From: CAADGY01 sp900696665
GTDB lineage: Bacteria > Acidobacteriota > Terriglobia > Bryobacterales > Bryobacteraceae
Assembly (NCBI GenBank): GCA_035063885.1
Contig: JAPSFM010000005.1
Span: 1-64,000, forward strand
DNA length: 64,000 bases
Direction: 5' to 3'
The first letter of the stretch is position 1, and each line of letters begins with the position of its first letter. Shown in pieces: positions 44,462-53,158 of the stretch. Below the pieces are notes generated by a model. That model did not search any database. It saw only the letters and a list, made by a program, of their open reading frames with translations, and had not been told where the DNA came from. The translations under genes were made by a program, and so were the position numbers.

Positions 44462-45775
44462 TCAGGGTGTCGTCCGGTACAGCATTCGCGGGAAGGCGAT
44501 TGTTTCACGAACGTGCTCAAGCCCGCAGATCCAGGCCACGCACCGCTCCACACCCATGCCGAAACCGCCATGCGGCACCGATCCATACTTGCGCAGGTCG
44601 AGATACCAGTTGAACGCTTCCCTTGGAAGATGATGCTCGTCCAGACGCTTCAGCAGCAGGTCAAGATTGTGAATGCGCTGCCCGCCGCCGATAATTTCGC
44701 CGTACCCTTCCGGCGCCAGCACATCCACGCCGAGCACAACATCCGGACGTTCCGGGTCCGGCTCGAAATAGAAAGCTTTGATCTGCGCGGGAAAGCGATC
44801 TACCATGATCGGCCGGTCTGATCCTTCGGCCAGCAGCGTTTCGTCGGTACCGCCAAAGTCCGCGCCCCACTGGATCTCGCTGCCTTTCTCCTGAAGGATC
44901 TTCACGGCTTCGTCATAGGTCATTCGCGTGAAGGGGCGTTGCACAGCTTCAAGCTTCGAAACATCGCGCTCCAGTACCACCAGTTCCGCACGCCGGTTTT
45001 CAAGGATGCGCGAAACGACAAACATCACCAGTTCTTCGGCTACCCGCTTCACGTCTTCGAGCGTGGCATACGCCATTTCCGGCTCTACCATCCAGAACTC
45101 CGTCAGGTGGCGCCTCGTCTTCGATTTCTCCGCGCGGAACGTCGGGCCGAAACAGTACACCTTGCCGAGCGACATCGCCCCTGCCTCGTTGTAGAGCTGC
45201 CCGGATTGCGTCAGGTAAACTTTCTCATCTTCAAAGTAATCCACCTCGAACAGAGTGGTGGTGCCTTCACAGGCCGCCGGCGTGAAAATCGGCGTATCCA
45301 CCAGGGTGAAGCCATGCGAGTCGAAGTAATCGCGGATGGCCTTGATCACCTCGTGACGCACGCGCAGAATCGCGTGTTGCCGCCTGCTGCGCAGCCACAA
45401 GTGACGGTGATCCATCAGAAACTCGATACCGTGATCTTTCGGCGTGATCGGATACGGGTCGGCTTCATCTACGCGCTGTACGATTCCGGCCTGTTCCACA
45501 TCCAGTTCGTAGCCGCCCGGCGCACGCTGTTCGGCCCGGATCTTTCCGGTAACGATCAGCGATGATTCCTGCGTAAGGTTTCGCAACGTCTCGAAGGTTT
45601 CCTCCGGCAATGCGCTCTTCACGGCCACGCATTGCATGAGGCCTGTGCCGTCGCGAAGGATCGGGAACACAATTTTCCCCGAACGCCGCAGGTTATAGAG
45701 CCATCCGGCGATCTCGACCGTTTCGCCGGAGTGGGCTGCCGCCTCGGCGATCGTGATCCTGGGGGCGGCGCTCAT
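44462..45775 (-). CDS. asnS: Asparaginyl-tRNA synthetase
   Basis: A 437-aa class IIb synthetase. The OB-fold anticodon domain is first (VEIAGWLYNLRRSGKIVFPILRDG), then class II motif 2 (FRAEKSKTRRHLTEFWMVEPE), and motif 3 (GGFGMGVERCVAWI near the C-terminus). ATG 45775 gives a normal length; the frame reaches 45919. Its start overlaps the stop of the upstream gene (ATGA). Confidence 0.96.
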   Translation of the reverse strand: MSAAPRITIAEAAAHSGETVEIAGWLYNLRRSGKIVFPILRDGTGLMQCVAVKSALPEETFETLRNLTQESSLIVTGKIRAEQRAPGGYELDVEQAGIVQRVDEADPYPITPKDHGIEFLMDHRHLWLRSRRQHAILRVRHEVIKAIRDYFDSHGFTLVDTPIFTPAACEGTTTLFEVDYFEDEKVYLTQSGQLYNEAGAMSLGKVYCFGPTFRAEKSKTRRHLTEFWMVEPEMAYATLEDVKRVAEELVMFVVSRILENRRAELVVLERDVSKLEAVQRPFTRMTYDEAVKILQEKGSEIQWGADFGGTDETLLAEGSDRPIMVDRFPAQIKAFYFEPDPERPDVVLGVDVLAPEGYGEIIGGGQRIHNLDLLLKRLDEHHLPREAFNWYLDLRKYGSVPHGGFGMGVERCVAWICGLEHVRETIAFPRMLYRTTP

Positions 45776-46614
45776 TCGGCCATCTCCAGCGCCGCAAGCC
45801 TCTCGACGGCGGACTTTGCTTCGTTCAACGGGGAGGGCATTCCTTCCACCTCCCGCAATTCGAGCAACAGCGGATACTGCTCCGGCCGCGAGCGCAACAG
45901 CGTCATCGTTTTCTTCCAATCTACCGTTCCGCCGTTCTCATGCAAAGGAAACAGGTGGATGTCCGCGGTGCCGTCGTTGTCGTGTATGTGCGTGGAACGA
46001 ATGCGATGCTGCATGGACGTGTATTCCGTTTCGACGCTACCGGCGATATGTGCATGGCCAACGTCGAAGCAGAAGTTCAGGTCCAAATGAGTGAGCTCGA
46101 GAAAATTCAGCAGGCGGCTCGCCGAGGAGAACCCGTTGGGGATATTCTCGAGAAGCACCTCCACGCCGCGCTGCTTGGCAAAAATCTTGATCTCGTCGAG
46201 TGCGTTGAATGCGGCATCGAGCTTTCTCTCGTCGTACTCTTCACCCCCCACCCCCAAATGCTGGATCAGATAACGGAACGGGATCTTTTCAGCGATCTCG
46301 AGCGCGCGCTTGATTTCATCCACGGAAGCATTGCGGCGCGCCTTCGCTGTTTCCGTGATGCTGATAACCGAATGCGGACCCGACCGTCCCCATACTTCGT
46401 CCGTATACATCGGCGAATGCAGCGAATGAAACTGCAATTCAGCATCCGCGAACCAGTTGGCAAGCTCATTGATCTGTCCGTTGTCGCGGTAGTCCAGATG
46501 CTGCCGGGCGCAAAAGATTTCCACCGCCGGAAAGCCGGCCTTCCAGATGCGATCGAGCCAAACCGTGTTCAAACGGTGGTTCACGATCAGGTGAGTCGAA
46601 AGAACATGCTTCAT
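45772..46614 (-). CDS. TIM-barrel sugar phosphate isomerase/epimerase family protein
   Basis: A 280-aa member of the AP-endonuclease-2-like (xylose isomerase-like) superfamily. Metal-site residues appear in FHSLHSPMY, LLENIPNG, FCFDVGHAHIAG and HIHDNDGTADIH. The substrate is unknown. It is on the same strand as ggt (5 bases) and asnS. Confidence 0.87.
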   Translation of the reverse strand: MKHVLSTHLIVNHRLNTVWLDRIWKAGFPAVEIFCARQHLDYRDNGQINELANWFADAELQFHSLHSPMYTDEVWGRSGPHSVISITETAKARRNASVDEIKRALEIAEKIPFRYLIQHLGVGGEEYDERKLDAAFNALDEIKIFAKQRGVEVLLENIPNGFSSASRLLNFLELTHLDLNFCFDVGHAHIAGSVETEYTSMQHRIRSTHIHDNDGTADIHLFPLHENGGTVDWKKTMTLLRSRPEQYPLLLELREVEGMPSPLNEAKSAVERLAALEMAE

Positions 46615-46619
46615 TTGAT

Positions 46620-48287
46620 CTAATAGCCTTCGGCGTTCCCTTCGGACCGGGGATCGGCCGCGCCTTCGAGCCAGCCGCGGTCCACTAATATTGCGGACAC
46701 CTCACCCATGGAACGGATGTCCTCCACCTGGTGCCCCCGCGATTGCAACAGAGCCTTCGTATCGGGGGAATGGCGCCACTCCACAAACAGCTTGTCCGGT
46801 TGCCACTGGTGATGGAATCGCGGCCAGTTCACGGCATCCTGAATGTTCATACCGAAATCAACGACGTTCAAAATCACTTCCAGCACGGTCGTGATGATCC
46901 GTGAGCCGCCCGGTGAGCCGACCACCATGTACAGGCTGCCGTCGCGCAGCAGAATGGTTGGCGTCATGGATGATAAGGGACGCTTGTTCGGCTGAATGGC
47001 GTTCGCCTCTCCCTGGATGAGGCCGAACATATTCGGCACACCCGGCTTGGCGCTGAAATCGTCCATCTCGTTATTCAGCAAAAAGCCGAGCCCGGGCAGT
47101 GTCACACCGGAACCATAGCTTCCATTGAGCGTGTAGGTCACGGCGACAGCGTTTCCCTCGGCATCCACAATCGAATAATGTGTCGTCTCGGCGCGCTCGT
47201 AGGCTTTCAAATCTCCCGGATGAACTTCGGAACTCGGCTTCGCACGCTCCGGGTCGATGGAAGCGCGCAAGGTTTCGATGTAGCGAGGGTTCAAAAGCTT
47301 TGAGACCGGCACTTCGAAAAAATCGGGGTCGGCCAGATACTCGCTTCTATCGGCGTAATACCGCCGCATGGCTTCCGCCACGAAGTGGATAGCCGCGGCG
47401 GAACCGGGGCCTGATTTCGCGTATCCGCTGTTTTCCAGCACACCCATCATTTGCAGAATCCCGACGCCGCCAGAACTCGGTGGAGGTGCGGTGAGGATCT
47501 GATAACCACGGTAGGCGCCGGTGAGCGGCTTGCGTTCTACGGGCTTATAGTTTCGCAGGTCTTCGAGCGTGATGGTGCCGCCGTTAGCCTTCATCGCTTC
47601 CGCAAAGAGTTGCGCGGTTTCGCCACGATAAAAATCCTTGGAGCCTTCCCGCGCGATCCGTTCCAGCGTGCGGGCGAGTTCAGGCTGCTTCAATACTTCG
47701 CCCGGTTCGAAATACCTGCCGTCGCGCAGAAAAATGCGGTTTGATTCCGGAAAGCGGCTCAATACCTTCGTTGCCCGCATGGACTGCGCCAACCCGTAGG
47801 AGACGGAAAACCCATCGGAAGCCAATTGGAGTGAGGGCCGCAACAGTTCAGACCATGGCTTGGCGCCGAACTTCCGGTGTGCGTACTCGAGCCCGGCGAC
47901 CGTCCCGGGAACGCCCGAGGCGCGATAACCGGCGAGGCTGTCGTGCGTCAGTGCTCCTCTCTCGTCCAGGTACATGTTTCTGGAGGCGTTGCCGGGCGCA
48001 CGTTCACGAAAATCGATGAACGTGGTTCTGCCATCGGCAAATCGTGCCAGCAGGAACCCTCCGCCCCCCAGATTGCCGGCGGCCGGATGCGTCACAGCCA
48101 GCGCGAAGCCCACTGCTACTGCCGCATCCACGGCGTTTCCCCCGGAACGCAGCACATCCAGACCTGCACGCGTTGCATGTGGTTCGCGTGTGACAACCAT
48201 CGCATGGCGCGCGCGCACGGGCTGCGCACAGGTGGCGGGGCTTCCCAAAAATTGCAGGAACACCAGGAGTAACGGCACCCATCGCAT
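46620..48287 (-). CDS. ggt: Gamma-glutamyltransferase
   Basis: A 555-aa Ntn-hydrolase. Signal peptide (1-21, MRWVPLLLVFLQF...), large subunit, then the nucleophile threonine in ETTHYSIVDAEGN (about residue 374) where self-cleavage occurs. The small subunit contains YTLNGSYGSGVTLPG and GSPGGSRI. It cleaves glutathione and gamma-glutamyl compounds in the periplasm. ATG 48287 starts the signal; the frame extends to 48332, overlapping rlmB. Confidence 0.94.
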   Translation of the reverse strand: MRWVPLLLVFLQFLGSPATCAQPVRARHAMVVTREPHATRAGLDVLRSGGNAVDAAVAVGFALAVTHPAAGNLGGGGFLLARFADGRTTFIDFRERAPGNASRNMYLDERGALTHDSLAGYRASGVPGTVAGLEYAHRKFGAKPWSELLRPSLQLASDGFSVSYGLAQSMRATKVLSRFPESNRIFLRDGRYFEPGEVLKQPELARTLERIAREGSKDFYRGETAQLFAEAMKANGGTITLEDLRNYKPVERKPLTGAYRGYQILTAPPPSSGGVGILQMMGVLENSGYAKSGPGSAAAIHFVAEAMRRYYADRSEYLADPDFFEVPVSKLLNPRYIETLRASIDPERAKPSSEVHPGDLKAYERAETTHYSIVDAEGNAVAVTYTLNGSYGSGVTLPGLGFLLNNEMDDFSAKPGVPNMFGLIQGEANAIQPNKRPLSSMTPTILLRDGSLYMVVGSPGGSRIITTVLEVILNVVDFGMNIQDAVNWPRFHHQWQPDKLFVEWRHSPDTKALLQSRGHQVEDIRSMGEVSAILVDRGWLEGAADPRSEGNAEGY

Positions 48288-48304
48288 ATTGACACTCGAT
48301 TTTA

Positions 48305-49021
48305 CTATGCGGGCTTTGAGCGGCGTTTCCATTCGAACAGTACGACTCCCGCCGCCACTGACACATTCAGCGAGGCGATGCGCCCCGCCATCGGAATTCG
48401 CACCAGCACGTCACAATGATTGCGCACCTGCTGGTGCAGACCGTGGCCCTCGGCTCCGAATACAAGAGCCGCGGGTGAGGCGTAGTCCACCTGGTCGTAC
48501 GTTTCCTGGCCCCGCTCGTCGATCCCGTAAATCCAGAAGCCACGATTCTTCATCAGCTCCAGCGACTGGTTGATGTTTCCCAGGCGCACGACGGGCAGGT
48601 ACTCCAGCGCGCCCGCAGCCGCTTTCGCTACCACGCCGGTCAGTCCCGCCGCACGCCGCTCCGGGATACAGACCGCGCTCGCACCGGCGGCGTGTGCCGT
48701 ACGGATGATCGCGCCGAGGTTATGTGGATCTTCGACTCCATCGAGGACCACCAGCAGTCCACCCGAAGGCAGGACATCCTCCAGGGTCGCGTACCGCTTC
48801 GCGGCTCCCAAAGCGACCACTCCCTGATGCGCGCTGCTGCCCGCAATCCGGTCGAGTGCGCTTCGGGGCTCGAAGCGCACAGGCACCGACGCCAACCGGC
48901 AAAGCTCGATCAATTCCTGGAGCCGTGCACCCCCCGAGCCTTTCGCAATTAACACCCGGTCGAAAGGCCGGCCGGCCTGCAACGCTTCCCGGATAGGATG
49001 AATTCCGCTAAGTACCGCCAC
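48305..49021 (-). CDS. rlmB: 23S rRNA (guanosine(2251)-2-prime-O)-methyltransferase RlmB-like
   Basis: A 238-aa SpoU/TrmH-type SPOUT methyltransferase. The substrate-binding N-domain and the knotted SAM site (LVVLDGVEDPHNLGAIIRTA, then VFGAEGHGLHQQV and IPMAGRIASLNVSVAAGV) fit RlmB. The whole TrmH family shares this pattern, so the target site is inferred. It is the first gene of the minus-strand run that goes to 40929. Confidence 0.9.
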   Translation of the reverse strand: MAVLSGIHPIREALQAGRPFDRVLIAKGSGGARLQELIELCRLASVPVRFEPRSALDRIAGSSAHQGVVALGAAKRYATLEDVLPSGGLLVVLDGVEDPHNLGAIIRTAHAAGASAVCIPERRAAGLTGVVAKAAAGALEYLPVVRLGNINQSLELMKNRGFWIYGIDERGQETYDQVDYASPAALVFGAEGHGLHQQVRNHCDVLVRIPMAGRIASLNVSVAAGVVLFEWKRRSKPA

Positions 49022-49082
49022 AATCCGATGGTAGCGTTCGCGGAACGCGTGATGTCTTGTCTACACTGGTCACGGAGTAGCT

Positions 49083-49859
49083 ATGTCACTGAGAAACCTT
49101 CTGCTCGAATTCGATCGAGATATCGCAGTCCTGACATTGAACCGTCCTGAAAAGCGCAACGCGCTCTCGCTCGATCTCATGCTGGAGTTCATGGCCTGCC
49201 TCGATGAGGCCGCCCGCCACGACGGCGTGCGCGCGGTGATTGTCCGCGCGGCTGGAAAGGTCTTCTGCTCCGGGCACGACCTGTCCGAAATGGTGGGGCG
49301 TACGGTGGTGGAGTACCGCCGGCTTTTCGATGTCTGTACGGAGCTGATGGAGAAAATCCAGTCTCTCCCGCAGGTAGTGATCGCCGAAGTGCAGGGCCTC
49401 GCCACGGCCGCGGGATGCCAGTTGGTGGCAAGCTGTGATCTCGCCATCGCCAGCGCCGATGCCGCGTTCGCCACGCCCGGCGTACGTATCGGCCTGTTTT
49501 GCACTACCCCGATGGTGGCGTTGACGCGCTCCATCGGCCGTAAGCGCGCCATGGAAATGTTGGTGACCGGCCGGACGGTGGACGCTTTTACCGCGATGGA
49601 TTGGGGCCTGGTAAACCGGGTTGTTCAGCCGGCCGAACTCGGTGTGGAAACGCGGAAGCTGGCCGCCCAGGTGGCGCAATCTAGCGATTTCGTGACAGGG
49701 CTGGGTAAGCAGGCGTATTACGCGCAGATCGATCTGGACCAGCCCAAAGCGTACGCTTACGCAAAAGAAATCATGACCATGAATTCTTTGGCGGCTGACG
49801 CGCAGGAGGGCATTTCCGCCTTTCTTGAAAAGCGCACGCCGTGCTGGACGGGCAAATGA
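49083..49859 (+). CDS. Enoyl-CoA hydratase/isomerase (ECHDC3-like)
   Basis: A 258-aa crotonase-fold protein. CoA-binding PEKRNALSLDL, oxyanion KVFCSGHDLSEM and GLATAAGCQLVAS are present. The segment ATPGVRIGLFCTTPMVALTR resembles ECHDC3; the usual catalytic glutamate (Glu144 in rat crotonase) appears as glycine there. It may therefore not be a standard hydratase. GGAG is five bases before the ATG. Confidence 0.88.
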   Translation: MSLRNLLLEFDRDIAVLTLNRPEKRNALSLDLMLEFMACLDEAARHDGVRAVIVRAAGKVFCSGHDLSEMVGRTVVEYRRLFDVCTELMEKIQSLPQVVIAEVQGLATAAGCQLVASCDLAIASADAAFATPGVRIGLFCTTPMVALTRSIGRKRAMEMLVTGRTVDAFTAMDWGLVNRVVQPAELGVETRKLAAQVAQSSDFVTGLGKQAYYAQIDLDQPKAYAYAKEIMTMNSLAADAQEGISAFLEKRTPCWTGK

Positions 49860-49900
49860 CTCTCGAACGGTTTCTGATAAGATCGTGAGTCCGAGGACAT

Positions 49901-51088
49901 ATGCTCATCGTCGCTGCTATTCTCGCCATCTTCGTTTACGGAATGATTGCCGCCATGCTCGGCACGATCCTGCCGTATTTGTCGACCGCATTCAATCTGA
50001 CACCGCAGGAAAACAGCTATATCGCACTGGCCCAGGGGCTCGGCTTGACGCTGGCCTCCATATCTGTTGGGCCGCTGATCGATAACAAAGGGAAGAAAAC
50101 AGGGCTTCTGCTCGGGCTCTCTATGATTGCCGTTGCGTTGTTCGGACTACCGAACTCTACGGGCTACGTCATGATCATGGTCCTGATTCTGCTGCTCGGC
50201 TTGGGTGGCGGGATTCTTGTTACCGGCGCTAATGCCCTGGTCAGCGACATCAGCGATAAGCGGCGCGCATCGGTTCTGAACTTCCTCAACCTCTTCTTCG
50301 GGCTGGGAGGATTCGCCACACCGTTCATCGCCGGCAATTTCTTCGAGGGCAATGCCATCCAGCTTTGCTATTTCATCGCGATCCTGGTTGTGGTTACCAT
50401 CACCGTTCATGCCCTGACCAGAATGCCGCCGCCCAGCGGCGAGCGCGGATTCAAGTTCGCCGAAGTGGGCGATGTCCTCGGCAGGCCGGTGTTGTACCTC
50501 CTGGCGGGATTTCTGTTTCTGTATGTGGCATGTGAAACGGGTGTGTGGAACTGGCTGCCGCGCCACTTGATGGCACAAGGGATTCCCGAGTCCCGCTCCA
50601 TGAACATCCTGTCTCTGGGCTTCGCTCTCGGGCTGCTCATCGGGCGTATGGTGGTTGCTCCGATCCTGATCAAAGTCGCGCCCGCCACGGTGACGCTCTA
50701 TTCCGCCGTCCTGATGATGATCACGACCTTCGCAATGCTTCAAACCAACGATCCGGGAGTCGCCTGGATCGCGGTATTCTGTGCGGGTGTGGCCATGGCG
50801 CCGGTGTTTCCGACAACGCTGGCAATGGTAGGAAACGCATTCCCGAAGATGACCGCCACCGCGATGGGGGTTGTGATCACCTGCGGCTGGATCGGACTGG
50901 TCGTGAGTTCGCCGATTATCGGGGCAGTCGCCGGCGCCGACCCCACCAGGCTGAAAACAGCCCTGTTGTTACTGCCGATTTTTTCGGTGACGATGATCGT
51001 CGTGAACCTTGCTCTTCGGCCGATGCTGAAGACTCCGGTACCCGCGGTCGGAACGTCGGCTACGCCGGGCAAGCCGCCGCGCCGCTGA
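49901..51088 (+). CDS. Major facilitator superfamily transporter
   Basis: A 395-aa membrane protein with about 12 helices. The loop after TM2 is IDNKGKKTGLLLGLS, an MFS motif A variant, and the C-terminal half has matching NDPGVAWIAVFCAGV and GVVITCGWIGLVVSS helices. The sugar/FucP-like branch is possible, but the substrate is unknown. GAGGACAT precedes the ATG. Its last 29 bases overlap the convergent AAA gene. Confidence 0.9.
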   Translation: MLIVAAILAIFVYGMIAAMLGTILPYLSTAFNLTPQENSYIALAQGLGLTLASISVGPLIDNKGKKTGLLLGLSMIAVALFGLPNSTGYVMIMVLILLLGLGGGILVTGANALVSDISDKRRASVLNFLNLFFGLGGFATPFIAGNFFEGNAIQLCYFIAILVVVTITVHALTRMPPPSGERGFKFAEVGDVLGRPVLYLLAGFLFLYVACETGVWNWLPRHLMAQGIPESRSMNILSLGFALGLLIGRMVVAPILIKVAPATVTLYSAVLMMITTFAMLQTNDPGVAWIAVFCAGVAMAPVFPTTLAMVGNAFPKMTATAMGVVITCGWIGLVVSSPIIGAVAGADPTRLKTALLLLPIFSVTMIVVNLALRPMLKTPVPAVGTSATPGKPPRR

Positions 51089-52472
51089 GCCGGTTGCGGA
51101 TCAGGCTCATGATGTCCTGCGCCAGAAAAGGCTTCTGCAACAGCGGGAAGCCGTTCCGGCGGCAGACCAACTCTTCTTCGGCCGCCAGATTTGCGCCTGT
51201 CATCAAAATGATTTGAAGGCGTGGAAGTCTCTTCTGCATCTCCAGCGCGAGTTCGAGCCCGTTCAGGTCCGGCAGCATATAGTCGAGCAGCGCGGCGTCC
51301 GGTGTTTGCGACGCTACCGCCGCCAGCGCTTGCTGTCCGGACTCCGCCGTCAGGATCCGCCAGTGCGCTCCTACCATCAGGTGCTCCAGAAAGCGAAGCA
51401 GGTCGCGGTTGTCGTCAACGATAAGCACGGTTGGATTCGCGGGTGCGGGCTGCGCCGGTTTGTCCACGGACACGGTCCGCATCTGCAGACGGTCGCCGGA
51501 AGAATCAACCTCGGCTGCTACGTGCGCGCCGGGTTCGATCTGTCCGGAAGCCACCAGGGTAGCCAGAGGTTGCGTCAGGAAGCGGTGGATCGTTCGTTTC
51601 AACTCCCGCGCCCCATACTCCTGGCTGGTACCCTTTTCGAGAAGAAACTTGCGGCTTTCGGGAGTAACTTCGATGCGGAAGCAGCGTGCGCCCAAACGCG
51701 TGTTGACATGCTGCTGCAATTCGCCGATCTGCTGGTCAAGAATGGTCGCCAGCGACTCCGCATCAAGCGGCCGGTACGTCACCACCGCATCGATCCGGTT
51801 GACAAATTCCGGAGAGAATTTCTTCCGCACGGCCGCCAGCGCGATGCTTTCCAGCTTGCTGCCCAATTCTTCCTTGTCGCGCGGCGTGCCGGATTGAAAA
51901 CCAAAACTCGGGTTCAACTCCTTCATCATTTCGCGCGCGCCCAGGTTGCTGGTCAGAAAAATCAGTGTTTTCTCGAAATTCACGGCGGTATTATCGCCCA
52001 GGCGCAGGGTAGCTTTATCCAGAATTCCCAGCAGCAGCCGTGTCAAAGAAGGGGCGGCTTTTTCAATTTCGTCGAGCAGTACCAGCGCCAGATCGGATCT
52101 TTCGCTCGTCACCGACGCCAGCTTCTGCTGCGATAACATCGGCTGGGTCTCCCGGTGCCCCAGGTACCCCGGCGGGGCGCCCACCAGTTTCGCCACCTCA
52201 TGCTCAATCTGGAATTCGCCGCAATCGATGCGCAAATAATTGCTTTGGCTTCCATGCAGCACTTCCGCCAGCACTTCGACCGTGCGCGTCTTTCCGGTGC
52301 CGGTCGGTCCCAGCAGCAGAAATACCCCCACCGGACGGCCTTCCGGCGCCAGTCCGGCCTGGTACATCTCGATATATGGAACGATGAACTTCAGAGCATT
52401 CGGCTGCCCAATCACTTTTTTGGATAAAAGCTCCACTAATTCATTCGGTGCCTTGGATTCGCCGGTTGCCAA
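51060..52472 (-). CDS. Single-ring Clp-type AAA+ ATPase fused to a receiver domain
   Basis: A 470-aa two-part protein. Residues 15-315 are one AAA_2 module with ClpB D2-small lid: Walker A GPTGTGKT (55-62), pore loop GYLG with Tyr103, Walker B LLDEIEK (Asp134/Glu135), sensor-1 Asn176, FGF loop (190-192), arginine finger Arg226 and sensor-2 Arg289. Residues 348-465 are a complete response-regulator receiver: Asp353/Asp354, phosphoacceptor Asp397, Thr425, Lys447. There is no Clp N-domain, D1 ring or DNA-binding domain. The pore tyrosine suggests protein threading; FGF resembles the ClpP-binding IGF/LGF loop. Phosphorylation control by a histidine kinase is inferred; none is in the window. TTG 52472 has AAGGGGG upstream. 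It follows the cytochrome on the same strand. Confidence 0.9.
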   Translation of the reverse strand: MATGESKAPNELVELLSKKVIGQPNALKFIVPYIEMYQAGLAPEGRPVGVFLLLGPTGTGKTRTVEVLAEVLHGSQSNYLRIDCGEFQIEHEVAKLVGAPPGYLGHRETQPMLSQQKLASVTSERSDLALVLLDEIEKAAPSLTRLLLGILDKATLRLGDNTAVNFEKTLIFLTSNLGAREMMKELNPSFGFQSGTPRDKEELGSKLESIALAAVRKKFSPEFVNRIDAVVTYRPLDAESLATILDQQIGELQQHVNTRLGARCFRIEVTPESRKFLLEKGTSQEYGARELKRTIHRFLTQPLATLVASGQIEPGAHVAAEVDSSGDRLQMRTVSVDKPAQPAPANPTVLIVDDNRDLLRFLEHLMVGAHWRILTAESGQQALAAVASQTPDAALLDYMLPDLNGLELALEMQKRLPRLQIILMTGANLAAEEELVCRRNGFPLLQKPFLAQDIMSLIRNRLSGAAACPA

Positions 52473-52493
52473 CTTCAGCCCCCTTCAATTTGC

Positions 52494-52499
52494 ATTATA
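52494..52499 (-). promoter_or_regulatory. Candidate -10 box of the AAA-receiver gene
   Basis: On the minus strand the hexamer is TATAAT, with TTCGAG 18 bases upstream as a weak -35. The TTG start lies 21 bases downstream with AAGGGGG between, a conventional short leader. This allows separate expression from the upstream cytochrome gene. Confidence 0.45.
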
Positions 52500-52528
52500 T
52501 ATGTCGGATGGTTAGCTCTCGAAGATAG

Positions 52529-53158
52529 TCAATGACAGCCAAGGCAGGTAAATCGCCGGCCATGGCAGACCGCGCACGATTGTTTGTCTAGTTTAGCCTT
52601 GCCGCTACTGTGAAAATCCAAAAAATCCGCGGTGTGATTCGCAGGCTTCAACTGCGTCCCTTCCGCGTGACACAACGTACAACTGAAGGGAAGATCGATC
52701 TTGTTGTGGCACACCAGGCAATCGGCCATCCGAGGGAAGTTCGCGTTCGAACTCTGTTCGGATTGCTCAATACCGTGATGGCATGCGACGCAAGGATTTT
52801 TCGTGTCGAGTTGCCGGTGTAGGCCGTCCGGCGGCGACAGGTACGTTCCCGCATCGATAGCGGCGGCGATGACCGGCGCTACGTTTCCGAGCTTGAGGTG
52901 CTGCTCGTGGCTGAACTTATCCACCCATCGGCGCGCCGGCTTTCCGATGCGGACGCTCTGGTGACATTCGAGACAAACGGTTCTTGCGGGGAAGATGTTG
53001 TCGCTTACTTGCGTGCTGGATGGCGCCGCCGCGTGGCAACTCACGCAGTCCGGCTTTAACTTCACATGGAGACGATGCGAAAAAACAGGCCCGGCCGCCC
53101 CAAATACAAATCCAGCCGAGGCGGCCAACACTACGATCCCTTGTAATAGACGCGCCAA
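52529..53158 (-). CDS. Heptaheme c-type cytochrome (cytochrome c3/c7-like)
   Basis: A 209-aa exported cytochrome. A signal segment (1-22) is followed by seven CxxCH haem sites: 38-42, 62-66, 123-127, 147-151, 160-164, 195-199 and 205-209. The last haem histidine is the final residue. Extra histidines (e.g. FSHRLHVKL, FSHEQHLKLG) can serve as distal ligands, the pattern of low-potential cytochromes of the c3/c7 type. It would carry electrons in the periplasm, perhaps from the PQQ-type dehydrogenase that overlaps its start by 28 bases. The start is TTG 53158. Confidence 0.88.
   Translation of the reverse strand: MARLLQGIVVLAASAGFVFGAAGPVFSHRLHVKLKPDCVSCHAAAPSSTQVSDNIFPARTVCLECHQSVRIGKPARRWVDKFSHEQHLKLGNVAPVIAAAIDAGTYLSPPDGLHRQLDTKNPCVACHHGIEQSEQSSNANFPRMADCLVCHNKIDLPFSCTLCHAEGTQLKPANHTADFLDFHSSGKAKLDKQSCAVCHGRRFTCLGCH

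Noticed and set aside
51060..51088. Overlap of MFS and AAA-receiver 3-prime ends as a fusion or frameshift
   Set aside because: The genes converge on opposite strands, and both C-termini are complete for their families.
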